The notes beneath the pieces are model-generated. The model saw only the letters and a program-made list of their open reading frames with translations, was not told the DNA's origin and ran no database searches. A DNA stretch of 64,000 bases from contig NZ_JACCBB010000001.1 of NCBI RefSeq assembly GCF_013409345.1, positions 2,046,001 to 2,110,000 on the forward strand. Reading direction: 5' to 3'. Shown here one piece after another: positions 48,848 to 55,864 of the stretch (position 1 is its first letter; the number at the start of each line of letters is the position of its first letter). The DNA comes from Kineococcus aurantiacus. Lineage in GTDB: Bacteria > Actinomycetota > Actinomycetes > Actinomycetales > Kineococcaceae. The translations under genes and the position numbers were made by a program.

Positions 48848-49731
48848 CCACGACCGACGACCGCACCGGTACCGCCCCCTCCACCTCCGCGGCGGCCTCC
48901 GGGACCTTCCGCATCGGTGGCGACCTGCCCGTGCACCGCCTCGGGTACGGCACGATGCAACTGCCCGGCCCCGGGGTCTGGGGCCCCTCCCGCGACCGCG
49001 ACGGGGCCCTGCGGGTGCTGCGCCGCGCCGCGGACCTGGGGGTCACCCTGGTCGACACCGCCGACGCCTACGGGCCGGGGGTCGCCGAGGAACTCGTCCA
49101 CGACGCGCTGCACCCCTACGACGGGATCGTCGTGGCGACCAAGGTCGGGTTCACCCGACCGGGTCCGGGACGCTGGGTCGCCGACGGGCGCCCGGCACAC
49201 CTGCGGGCCGCGACGGAGGACAGCCTGCGGCGCCTGGGGGTGGAGCGCATCGACCTGCTGCAACTGCACCGCATCGACCCGCGGGTGCCGCTGGCCGACC
49301 AGGTCGGGACGCTGGCGGACCTGCGGCGGGAGGGGAAGGTCCGCCACCTCGGGTTGAGCGAGGTGAGCGTGGCCGAACTCGACGCGGCCGCGGCGATCGC
49401 ACCGATCGCCACGGTGCAGAACCTGCACAACCTCGCCGACCGTTCCTCGACGGAGCTGCTGCGGGTCTGCGAGCAGCGCGGGACCGGGTTCATCCCGTGG
49501 TTCCCGCTGGCCACCGGGCAGCTGAGCGACCCGCGCGGCCCGCTGGGCCGCCTCGCGGGTTCCCTGGGCCTGACCCCCTCGCAGGTGGCGCTGGCGTGGT
49601 TGCTGGACAGCTCCCCCGTCGTCCTGCCGATCCCGGGGACCTCCTCGGTCGCGCACCTGGAGGAGAACGTGGCCGCGGCCGGCACCCACCTCGACCCGGC
49701 GGTGCTCGCCCGGCTCGACCGGCTCGCCTGA
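48844..49731 (+). CDS. aldo/keto reductase
   Basis: A 295-residue aldo/keto reductase with the complete tetrad: Asp71 and Tyr76 (VDTADAYGPG), Lys100 (VATKVGF) and His142 (LLQLHRID). The later barrel strands are normal (VRHLGLSEVS, ATVQNLHNL, IPWFPLATG) and the C-terminal VVLPIPGTSSVAHLEEN binds the cofactor phosphate. It reduces carbonyl groups with NADPH. GTG 48844 overlaps the MFS stop (GTGA), so reductase and transporter are made together, a pairing that suggests detoxification of a reactive carbonyl or maturation of an exported product. Confidence 0.9.
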   Translation: MTTTDDRTGTAPSTSAAASGTFRIGGDLPVHRLGYGTMQLPGPGVWGPSRDRDGALRVLRRAADLGVTLVDTADAYGPGVAEELVHDALHPYDGIVVATKVGFTRPGPGRWVADGRPAHLRAATEDSLRRLGVERIDLLQLHRIDPRVPLADQVGTLADLRREGKVRHLGLSEVSVAELDAAAAIAPIATVQNLHNLADRSSTELLRVCEQRGTGFIPWFPLATGQLSDPRGPLGRLAGSLGLTPSQVALAWLLDSSPVVLPIPGTSSVAHLEENVAAAGTHLDPAVLARLDRLA

Positions 49732-49740
49732 ACCGCGGCA

Positions 49741-49782
49741 GTCATCGTGCCGATGGTGCGGGCCGGTGCGCGCCGGGACGAT
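49741..49782 (+). promoter_or_regulatory. candidate LuxR-type operator plus -10 of the isochorismatase-like gene (site C)
   Basis: GTCATC-GTGCC-GATG at 49741-49755 is followed by GACGAT (49777-49782) 29 bases from the dyad centre at 49749, giving the same geometry as sites A, B and D. It lies ten bases after the aldo/keto reductase stop, so the downstream four genes can be driven separately. Confidence 0.5.
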
Positions 49783-49823
49783 GGAGCAGCGGAAACCCCA
49801 CCGATCCACGAGGGACTGGCCCC

Positions 49824-50486
49824 ATGAGATTCTCCCCCCACGACACCGCCGTGGTCGTCACCGATCCGCAGAACGACGTCCTGCGTCCGGCGAACCCCGC
49901 GTGGGCCCTGCTGAGCGGTGCGCTGCACGACAACGACACCGTGGTGAACCTGCAGACGCTCCTCGAGGGGGCCGCCGGGTCCGGCTACGGCGTCTTCGTC
50001 TCCCCGCACTACACCTTCGACGCGGACCTGCGGTGGCGCTTCGGCGGGCCGATCGAGACGATGGTGCACGAGGAGAGGATGTTCTCCCGACCCTCGGCGT
50101 TGTCCCTCGACGGTTTCGCGGGCTCGGGGGCGGACTGGCTGGAGAACCTGGCCCCCGTGATCGAGGACGGCCGGACCGTCGTCACCAGCCCGCACAAGCT
50201 CTTCGGTCCCGCCTCGAACGACCTGGTCCTGCAACTGCGCAAGCGCGGGATCACCCGCGTGGTGCTGGGCGGCGCGCTCGCCAACCTCTGCGTCGAGTCG
50301 CACCTGCGAGACCTGCTGGAGAACGGCTTCCAGGTCGCGGTGGCCGCCGACGCGGTCGCCGCCCCCCGCCACCCGGACTTCGGGGACGGGAACACCGCGG
50401 CGCAGATCAACTACCGCTTCCTGACCGACACCGTCCTGCGCACCGAGCAGGTGGTCGCCGCGCTCCGCGCCGGCGCTGTGTCCTGA
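49824..50486 (+). CDS. isochorismatase-family cysteine hydrolase
   Basis: A 220-residue cysteine hydrolase of the isochorismatase superfamily with the catalytic triad Asp14 (VTDPQND), Lys125 (TSPHK) and Cys156 (LANLCVES), and a cis-peptide GGALANLC loop. Family members cleave isochorismate, nicotinamide, N-carbamoyl compounds or other amides. The active-site surroundings do not show which. ATG 49824 is behind CGAGGGA. It leads a group of four genes with two alpha/beta hydrolases and an unknown protein. Confidence 0.88.
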   Translation: MRFSPHDTAVVVTDPQNDVLRPANPAWALLSGALHDNDTVVNLQTLLEGAAGSGYGVFVSPHYTFDADLRWRFGGPIETMVHEERMFSRPSALSLDGFAGSGADWLENLAPVIEDGRTVVTSPHKLFGPASNDLVLQLRKRGITRVVLGGALANLCVESHLRDLLENGFQVAVAADAVAAPRHPDFGDGNTAAQINYRFLTDTVLRTEQVVAALRAGAVS

Positions 50487-50528
50487 CCCGACGACACCCG
50501 ATCCCCACCTCGTCCCCGGAGAGTTCCC

Positions 50529-51398
50529 GTGACCGCACCGACCGGCACCGCCGTCACCCCGACCACCGGCTACCGTTCCGACGGGGCCCCCACCGAGTTC
50601 GCCGAGCACGGCGGGTACCGCTACGCCTACCGGCGGTTCGGCCCGCGCGGCGGAACCCCGCTGGTCCTGTGCCTGCGCTTCCGCGGCACGCTGGACCACT
50701 GGGACCCGGCCTTCCTGCAGGTCCTCAGCGACGAGCGCGACGTGATCGTGTTCGACAACCGCGGGCTGAACCTCACCTCGGGCCCGCCCGCGCACTCGAT
50801 CGAGGAGATGGGCCGGGGTGTGCTCGACCTGCTCGACGCGCTGGAGCTGCCCGAGGTCGACGTCCTGGGCTGGTCGCTGGGCGGGATGGTCGCGCAGGCC
50901 GCGGTCCTGGCCGGGCCGGGGCGTTTCCGCCACCTCGTCGTCGCGGGCAGCACGTCGCAGGGGGTCCCGGGCCAGCCCGCGCCCGAGCCGAAGGTCTGGC
51001 AGGTCGCCGGGCGCGGGGCCAACGACGACGAGGACTTCCTCTACCTGTTCTTCCCCGAGACCCCTGAGGGCCGGGCGGCCGGGCTGGCCTCGCTGCGCCG
51101 GCTGGACCACCGGCTCCTCGTCTCGGGGGCGGTGGCCTCGCCGGAGGCGGTGCAGGGCCAGCTCACGGCGATCCGCACGTTCACGGAGGGTTTCTGGGCG
51201 CGCCTGCCGGAACTGACGCTGCCGGTGCTGGTCGCCAACGGGTCCCACGACGTGATGATCAACAGCTACGCCACCTACGCGATGTCGACACGGCTGCCGA
51301 ACGCCCGCGCCCTGCTGTACAGCGACGCCGGGCACGGTTTCCTGTTCCAGCACGCCGAGGAGTTCGGGGCCGAGGTGCTGCGCTTCCTGCGCGGCTGA
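50529..51398 (+). CDS. alpha/beta hydrolase, tandem paralogue 1
   Basis: A 289-residue alpha/beta hydrolase. The oxyanion loop is altered to LCLRFRGTLDHW (no HG), the nucleophile elbow is GWSLGG, the acid is Asp in ANGSHDVMINSY and the His is in DAGHGFLFQH. The N-terminal GYRYAYRRFGPRGGTPLVL and the overall pattern match the next protein (51479) closely, so the two arose by duplication. Such proteins are annotated as hydrolases or C-C bond hydrolases. GTG 50529 follows a GGAGAG site. The role is unknown; the neighbours suggest a shared small-molecule pathway. Confidence 0.87.
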   Translation: MTAPTGTAVTPTTGYRSDGAPTEFAEHGGYRYAYRRFGPRGGTPLVLCLRFRGTLDHWDPAFLQVLSDERDVIVFDNRGLNLTSGPPAHSIEEMGRGVLDLLDALELPEVDVLGWSLGGMVAQAAVLAGPGRFRHLVVAGSTSQGVPGQPAPEPKVWQVAGRGANDDEDFLYLFFPETPEGRAAGLASLRRLDHRLLVSGAVASPEAVQGQLTAIRTFTEGFWARLPELTLPVLVANGSHDVMINSYATYAMSTRLPNARALLYSDAGHGFLFQHAEEFGAEVLRFLRG

Positions 51399-51478
51399 CC
51401 CCCCGACCCGCCGCGCGAAACCCCACCCCCGGAGTCCACGACGCAGCCGGCGCGCACCGGCCCGAGAAGGAGCGAACC

Positions 51479-52372
51479 ATGACCACCACCGATCTCCGCG
51501 ACACCGCCGCGGCGGACGGAACCGGACCCACCGGCGCCGCCGCCGCGCCCAACCGGACCGTGCAGGTGGGCGAGGACACCTTCGCCTACCGCCGTCTCGG
51601 CACGCCGTCGGCCACGCTGCCGCCGTTGCTGCTGCTGCAGCACTTCCGGGGGAACCTGGACTTCTGGGACCCGATCCTGCTCGACGTCCTGGCCGCCGAC
51701 CGCGAGGTCGTCACCGTCGACCAGCGCGGGGTCGGGGCGTCCACCGGCGCCACCCGGGACGACGTGGCCGCCACGGCCACCGACACCGCGGCCTTCGCCG
51801 CCGCCCTGGGGCTGCGGCACGTCGACGTCCTGGGTTTCTCCCTCGGCGGGCACGTCGCCCAGGACCTGGCGCTGCGGTACCCGCGGCTGGTGCGCCGGCT
51901 GGTCCTGGGCGGCACCGCCCCGCAGGGCGCCCCGAACCTGCACCCGTGGAGCGAGGACGTCTTCGCCCTGGCCACCGCGGACGTCACCACCCCCCAGGAC
52001 TTCCTCGCGCTGTTCTTCTCCGGGTCCACCGAGAGCACCCGGCTGGGGTGGGAGTACCTGGCCCGGACCACCGCGCGCCGGGAGGACCGCGACGCCCCGA
52101 CCGACCTGGCGACCCGGGACGCGCAGTACACCGCCCTGATGGCGTGGGGGGTCCCCGAGTTCGCCAAGCTGGATCGGCTGTCCGCGATCCGGCAGCCGAC
52201 CCTCGTCGCGAACGGCGACGACGACACCATGATGGACACCCGCAACAGCCACCTGCTGGCCGAGCGGATCCCGGGCGCGCAGCTGCGGATCTACCCCGAC
52301 GCCGGCCACGGCTTCCTCGACCAGTACCCCCGGCTGTTCGGCGAGCACGTGCGCGCCTTCCTCGGCCGCTGA
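51479..52372 (+). CDS. alpha/beta hydrolase, tandem paralogue 2
   Basis: A 297-residue paralogue of the upstream hydrolase. It shares FAYRRLG, LLLQHFRGNLDFWDP (again no HG before the oxyanion residues), the elbow GFSLGG, the acid in ANGDDDTMMDTRN and the His in DAGHGFLDQYP. It differs in the lid segment between residues 150 and 230. ATG 51479 is behind GAGAAGGAG. Having two diverged copies side by side suggests either two substrates or a heteromeric enzyme. Confidence 0.87.
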   Translation: MTTTDLRDTAAADGTGPTGAAAAPNRTVQVGEDTFAYRRLGTPSATLPPLLLLQHFRGNLDFWDPILLDVLAADREVVTVDQRGVGASTGATRDDVAATATDTAAFAAALGLRHVDVLGFSLGGHVAQDLALRYPRLVRRLVLGGTAPQGAPNLHPWSEDVFALATADVTTPQDFLALFFSGSTESTRLGWEYLARTTARREDRDAPTDLATRDAQYTALMAWGVPEFAKLDRLSAIRQPTLVANGDDDTMMDTRNSHLLAERIPGAQLRIYPDAGHGFLDQYPRLFGEHVRAFLGR

Positions 52373-52413
52373 CCCCCGATCACCGACGACGACACCGATC
52401 CCGAGGAGGAACC

Positions 52414-53133
52414 GTGAGTTCTCTGCTGGACACGCTCCTGAAGACCTACGGCGGCCTGGAACGCTGGCAGGAGGTGACCTCGATCTCCGCCCACCGCGTC
52501 TTCGGCGGGGGTCTGTGGGACCTCAAGCAGGTCCCCGGCATCGTCGACGAGGGGGAGATCACCGTCCGGGTGCAGGAGGAGCACGTCGAGGTGCGGCCCT
52601 TCACCGGACCGGACCGCCGGCTCACGTTCACGCCCGACCGGGTGAGCGTCGAGTCCGACGCCGGTGAGGTCGTCGAGAGCCTCGACGACCCCGTCACCTC
52701 CTTCGCCGGGCACGGGGTGGAGACGCCGTGGACGCACCTGCAGCTGGGCTACTTCTGCGGGCACGCCATGTGGACGTACCTCACCGAGCCGTACGTGTTC
52801 ACGTACCCCGGGGTCGAGGTGGAGGAGATCGGCCCCTGGTCCGAGCAGGGCGGTACCTGGCAGCGCCTGCGGGTCCGCTTCCCGGCGGGGATCGCGACGA
52901 TGAGCCGCGAGCAGGTCGTCTACGTCGACGACGACGGCCTGGTGCGGCGCCGGGACTACCAGGTGGACGTGATGGGGGGTTCGCCCGCGGCGCACTACCT
53001 GTCGGGTCACCGCGAGGTCGACGGCATCGTCGTCCCGACGTCGCGGCGCATCTTCGTGCGCGGCGAGGACGGCCACCCGCTGCCCGAGCCGCTGCTGGTG
53101 TCCATCGAGTTGTCGGACGTCACCGTCGCCTGA
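52414..53133 (+). CDS. conserved protein of unknown function
   Basis: A 239-residue, beta-rich soluble protein I cannot name. It begins with a short helix (SSLLDTLLKTYGGLERWQEV) and then alternating strands (ITVRVQEEHVEV, LTFTPDRVSVES, VFTYPGVEVEEIG, WQRLRVRFP, QVVYVDDDGLVRRRDYQVDV), a layout that loosely recalls LolA/LppX-like lipid-binding folds, but there is no signal peptide. It is last in the group that starts with the isochorismatase-like gene and has a strong GAGGAGGAA ribosome binding site. A 15-bp hairpin terminator follows. Confidence 0.7.
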   Translation: MSSLLDTLLKTYGGLERWQEVTSISAHRVFGGGLWDLKQVPGIVDEGEITVRVQEEHVEVRPFTGPDRRLTFTPDRVSVESDAGEVVESLDDPVTSFAGHGVETPWTHLQLGYFCGHAMWTYLTEPYVFTYPGVEVEEIGPWSEQGGTWQRLRVRFPAGIATMSREQVVYVDDDGLVRRRDYQVDVMGGSPAAHYLSGHREVDGIVVPTSRRIFVRGEDGHPLPEPLLVSIELSDVTVA

Positions 53134-53180
53134 GGGCCGGGGCGGGCGGACCGGCTCGGTGCTCACCGTGGGCGCGGAAC

Positions 53181-53223
53181 GGCTGGGACCCGACGACGCG
53201 TCTCGCGCCGTCGGGTCCCAGCC
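53181..53223. terminator. bidirectional terminator hairpin, 15-bp perfect stem
   Basis: GGCTGGGACCCGACG (53181-53195) pairs perfectly with CGTCGGGTCCCAGCC (53209-53223) across a 13-base loop. It separates the convergent gene at 52414 and the ribosomal cluster ending at 53240. Confidence 0.8.
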
Positions 53224-53239
53224 GTCGTGCGACCGGGTG

Positions 53240-53362
53240 TCAGCCCTGCCGGGCCTTCCACCGCGGGTTGCGCTTGTTCACGACGAACACCTTGCCGTGC
53301 CGCCGGACGACGATGGAGCCGTCCTTGTCCTTCAGCGACCTCAGCGACTTCACGACCTTCAC
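53240..53362 (-). CDS. rpmJ: ribosomal protein L36, zinc-independent paralogue
   Basis: A 40-residue protein reading [20 protein letters not shown] and ending in NPRWKARQG. It contains no cysteine, whereas the zinc-binding L36 has a C-x2-C...C-H ribbon, so this is the C-minus form made when zinc is short. It is too short for usual gene lists but the match to the family is clear. GTG 53362 follows AGGAGGTCACCC on the minus strand. It is last in the cluster L28-L33-S14-L36. Confidence 0.95.
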   Translation of the reverse strand: MKVVKSLRSLKDKDGSIVVRRHGKVFVVNKRNPRWKARQG

Positions 53363-53372
53363 GGGTGACCTC

Positions 53373-53678
53373 CTACCAGCTCGACTTCGTGACACCGGGC
53401 AGTTCCCCGGCGTGGGCCATCTCCCGCAGGGTGACCCGCGAGACCCCGAACTTCCGCAGGAACCCCCGCGGCCGGCCGTCGGTGGCGTCGCGGTTGCGCA
53501 GCCGCGTCGGGCTCGCGTCCCGCGGCAGCCGCTGCAGCGCGAGCTGCGCCGCGGCGCGCTCGTCAGGGCCGAGCGCGGGGTCCACCGCGGCCCTCTTCAG
53601 GTCCGACCGCCGGGCGGCCCAGCGCTCGACGACCGCCCGGCGCTGCTCGTTCCGGGCGATCTTCGAGGTCTTCGCCAT
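53373..53678 (-). CDS. rpsN: ribosomal protein S14, zinc-independent paralogue
   Basis: A 101-residue S14 of the long form without cysteine ligands: [14 protein letters not shown], then LKRAAVDPA, and the conserved C-terminal [18 protein letters not shown]. The zinc form is about 61 residues with four Cys. In actinobacteria this copy is repressed by Zur. Its ATG overlaps the L33 stop by one base (TGATG), giving coupled translation. Confidence 0.96.
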   Translation of the reverse strand: MAKTSKIARNEQRRAVVERWAARRSDLKRAAVDPALGPDERAAAQLALQRLPRDASPTRLRNRDATDGRPRGFLRKFGVSRVTLREMAHAGELPGVTKSSW

Positions 53679-53845
53679 CAGCGTTCCTCGCGGAAGTCCA
53701 CGTGCTGACGGACGACGGGGTCGAACTTGCGCACGACCATGCGGTCGGGGTCGTTGCGGCGGTTCTTGCGGGTCACGTACGTGTACCCGGTCCCCGCGGT
53801 CGACCGCAGCTTGATCACGGGACGGACGTCGGCGGACTTCGCCAT
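53678..53845 (-). CDS. rpmG: ribosomal protein L33, zinc-independent paralogue
   Basis: A 55-residue L33 without the C-x2-C pairs: [20 protein letters not shown], then [20 protein letters not shown]. It overlaps the L28 stop and the S14 start by one base each. The ATG at 53845 is preferred over upstream in-frame codons, since MAK plus DVRP is the standard L33 beginning. Confidence 0.95.
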   Translation of the reverse strand: MAKSADVRPVIKLRSTAGTGYTYVTRKNRRNDPDRMVVRKFDPVVRQHVDFREER

Positions 53846-54081
53846 CAGAGGTGTTCCCCTCGCGCTCGGATCTGGGCCACCACGGACTCGATGCCGCGGA
53901 GGTCGATGGTCTTGATGCCCCGCGCCGACACGGTCAGGGTGACCGTGCGCCCCAGCGAGGGCACGTAGTACTTCTTGCGCTGGAGGTTGGGGTCCCAGCG
54001 CCGGTTGGTCCGGCGGTGCGAGTGCGAGACGGACTTCCCGAACCCCGGGACCGCTCCCGTCACCTGGCATCGAGCCGACAC
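53845..54081 (-). CDS. rpmB: ribosomal protein L28, zinc-independent paralogue
   Basis: A 78-residue L28: [20 protein letters not shown], then [20 protein letters not shown] and the ending [17 protein letters not shown]. Only one cysteine (Cys5) remains of the zinc-binding set. GTG 54081 has AGAGGAGA. It is first in the four-gene minus-strand cluster. On the minus strand, TAGTGT at 54115-54120 is a likely -10, and the repeat boxes at 54128-54166 lie just upstream of it. Confidence 0.95.
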   Translation of the reverse strand: MSARCQVTGAVPGFGKSVSHSHRRTNRRWDPNLQRKKYYVPSLGRTVTLTVSARGIKTIDLRGIESVVAQIRARGEHL

Positions 54082-54127
54082 GTCATCTCCTCTGGTCGCC
54101 GTACGGTCTGTGCAACACTACCGTTAC

Positions 54128-54166
54128 CGACAATCATTCCCGACAATCAGTCCCGACGAGCATCCC
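54128..54166. promoter_or_regulatory. 13-bp tandem repeat, candidate Zur operators between L28 and L31 genes
   Basis: Three copies of 13 bp (54128-54140, 54141-54153, 54154-54166) with a degenerate fourth that runs into the L31 ribosome binding site. The first two read CGACAATCATTCC and CGACAATCAGTCC and match the core of the box before znuA (24909-24923). A plus-strand -10 TACCGT (54119-54124) ends three bases before the first copy, the same spacing as in the znuA promoter. Confidence 0.6.
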
Positions 54167-54184
54167 CGACGAGGAGCCGACACC

Positions 54185-54439
54185 GTGCGTCCCGACACCC
54201 ACCCCGCCTACGGCGACGTCGTCTTCCGCGACCGCTCCGCCGGCACCGCGTTCCTGATGAGGTCCACCCTCGTCGCCCGCACCGACCTGCCGACGGTCGA
54301 GTGGACCGACGGCGCCACCTACCCCGTGTTCGACGTCGACGTCTCCGCCGCCAGCCACCCCTTCTGGACCGGCACCGCCCGCGTCCTGGACACCGAGGGC
54401 CGCGTGGAGAAGTTCCGCCGCCGCTACGCCCGCGGCTGA
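54185..54439 (+). CDS. rpmE2: ribosomal protein L31 type B, zinc-independent
   Basis: An 84-residue type B L31: [20 protein letters not shown], then [18 protein letters not shown], then the [20 protein letters not shown] ending. It lacks the cysteine cluster of type A L31. It replaces the zinc form during zinc starvation and releases zinc from ribosomes. GTG 54185 is behind GAGGAGCCGACACC. It is divergent from the L28 gene, with the candidate Zur boxes between the two. Confidence 0.95.
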   Translation: MRPDTHPAYGDVVFRDRSAGTAFLMRSTLVARTDLPTVEWTDGATYPVFDVDVSAASHPFWTGTARVLDTEGRVEKFRRRYARG

Positions 54440-54586
54440 GGGCCGGCCACGAAGGGGCGCTGCCCGGGCGTCGAGCAGGTCGTCGCGGTCGGCGGGCAGC
54501 GGCCGGCGCAGCCCGCGGCCGCGCACCCGCCGGCCCGACGGCAGCTCCACGACCCCGGCCGCGCCCCTGGCCCACGTCACGCCCAC
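54440..54586 (-). pseudogene. possible phosphatase gene remnant
   Basis: The minus strand reads VTWARGAAGVVELPSGRRVR and then GRGLRRPLP, which from memory resembles the beginning of an actinobacterial dual-specificity (tyrosine) phosphatase family, but it breaks down towards the L31 gene with no catalytic CxxxxxR motif. It fills most of the 182-base gap 54440-54621, which otherwise contains only a -10 hexamer. The alternative is that it is chance coding in GC-rich DNA. Confidence 0.3.
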
Positions 54587-54608
54587 GTCACCCCCGCGCC
54601 ACGACGGC

Positions 54609-54614
54609 TACCCT
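54609..54614 (+). promoter_or_regulatory. -10 hexamer of a near-leaderless promoter
   Basis: TACCCT ends seven bases before GTG 54622 of the acetyltransferase gene. Confidence 0.4.
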
Positions 54615-54621
54615 CGCACCC

Positions 54622-55224
54622 GTGACCACCCACCGCCACGACGACGTGCCCCCGCGGGCGGGTGAGCGCGGGACGGGCGAGGACCTGGTCCGCACCGAGC
54701 GGCTCGTGCTGAGCCGCCCCACCCCCGGCGACCTCGACGACGTCTTCGCCCTGTACTCCGACCCCGCCGTGTGGGAGCACCTGCCCAGCGGCCGCCACAC
54801 CCACCCGGACACGACGGCGCGGCTGCTCGCGCACGTCGAGGAGGGCTGGCAGGTCATCGGCCTGGGCAGCTGGGTGGTCCGCGACACCGGGGGCGCCCTC
54901 GTGGGGACGGGCGGTTGCGACCTGCGGCTCGGGCTGGCCTGGAACCTCGGCTACCGACTGGCCCGCAACTCCTGGGGGAAGGGCCTGGCCCAGGAGGTCA
55001 TCGCCGCCGCCGTCGCCGCCGCGCGACGGGTCCGGCCCGACCTGGCGATCACCGCGTACCTGCTGGAGCACAACGTGCGGTCGCGGGCCGCCGCCGAACG
55101 GGCCGGGCTGGACCTCGTCTGGCGCGGCCCCGACGCGGGGAACCCCGACCCCACCGCCGTCCGGCTCCTGTTCGCCGACCGGCCGCTGAGCGCGATCGTC
55201 GTGCGGGAACTCACCGCGACCTGA
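54622..55224 (+). CDS. GNAT-family N-acetyltransferase (RimJ/RimL type)
   Basis: A 200-residue GNAT protein of the RimJ/RimL subgroup that acetylates amines with acetyl-CoA. It begins with the family opening VRTERLVLSRPTPGDLDDVF, then LGSWVVRD, the GCDLR strand, and motif A around GYRLARNSWGKGLAQEV, where the pyrophosphate loop is R-x-x-W-G-K-G. The last strand is AERAGLDLVWRG. Whether it modifies ribosomal protein N-termini or small molecules cannot be told. The 3' end overlaps the convergent XRE gene by 14 bases. Confidence 0.87.
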   Translation: MTTHRHDDVPPRAGERGTGEDLVRTERLVLSRPTPGDLDDVFALYSDPAVWEHLPSGRHTHPDTTARLLAHVEEGWQVIGLGSWVVRDTGGALVGTGGCDLRLGLAWNLGYRLARNSWGKGLAQEVIAAAVAAARRVRPDLAITAYLLEHNVRSRAAAERAGLDLVWRGPDAGNPDPTAVRLLFADRPLSAIVVRELTAT

Positions 55225-55786
55225 CCCGCGGGCGGGCGCGGACGTGGATCCGCTCACCCTGCCGGCCGAACACCACGAGGCACTCGGTGACGGTGTCGCC
55301 CGGGTTGCTGATCCGGTGCGGCAACCGGGTGTCGAACTCCGCGGACTCCCCCGCCGCGACCTCGAAGTCGTCGTCCCCCAACCGCATCCGCAACCGGCCC
55401 GACATGACGTAGACCCACTCGTGGCCCTCGTGGACGTACTGCTCGCCGGAGTCCTCCCCTACCCCGGGTTCCAGGACCTGCTTGTACGCGCGCAACCCGC
55501 CCGGGACCGCCGACAACGGGATGAACGTCATGCCCTGCCGGGTCGTGCGGCGCTTCGGCGCCGGCCGGGGGGCCGGCTGGACGAGTTCGTCCAGGCCCAC
55601 CTCGAAGAACTCCGCGAGCGGCAGCAGCAGGTCGAGCGTCGCCTTGCGGCCGCCGTTCTCCAGCCGCGACAACGTGCTCACCGAGATGCCGGTGGCCGTG
55701 GAGACGTCGGCGAGCGTGCGGCCCGCACCGGTCCGCACCCGGCGCAACCGCGGCCCGACCCCGGCGATGACCCCCTCGACGTCCAC
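55211..55786 (-). CDS. XRE-cupin transcriptional regulator
   Basis: A 191-residue regulator with an N-terminal XRE HTH (residues 8-65: RLRRVRTGAGRTLADVSTAT, then ISVSTLSRLENG) and a C-terminal cupin barrel (about 110-185: HEGHEWVYVMSGRLRMRLGD, then FDTRLPHRISNPG). The cupin metal-ligand residues appear as H-x-H...H: GHEW and LPHRIS. Members bind small molecules such as amino acids or polyamines and often repress a neighbouring gene, here probably the divergent oxidoreductase at 55865. GTG 55786 starts at the expected distance; a frame that stays open far upstream is antisense of the oxidoreductase. Confidence 0.87.
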   Translation of the reverse strand: MDVEGVIAGVGPRLRRVRTGAGRTLADVSTATGISVSTLSRLENGGRKATLDLLLPLAEFFEVGLDELVQPAPRPAPKRRTTRQGMTFIPLSAVPGGLRAYKQVLEPGVGEDSGEQYVHEGHEWVYVMSGRLRMRLGDDDFEVAAGESAEFDTRLPHRISNPGDTVTECLVVFGRQGERIHVRARPRVRSR

Positions 55787-55864
55787 GTGCCCAGGGAACC
55801 CCACGTCTTGCTGTTCCGGCAAGCGCGCTGGACCGCGGCGACCCCGCCGCCGATCGTGGCGGGC

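Noticed and set aside
47191-48862. Identical N-terminal MTTTDDRT in the LAL-PP2C protein and the aldo/keto reductase
   Set aside because: Only about eight residues match and both are simple Thr/Asp-rich starts; the surrounding DNA does not extend the match, so I treat it as coincidence.
54186-54586. Minus-strand frame opposite rpmE2
   Set aside because: The part overlapping rpmE2 is repetitive shadow coding; only the 54440-54586 portion has any family-like sequence and is listed separately at low confidence.
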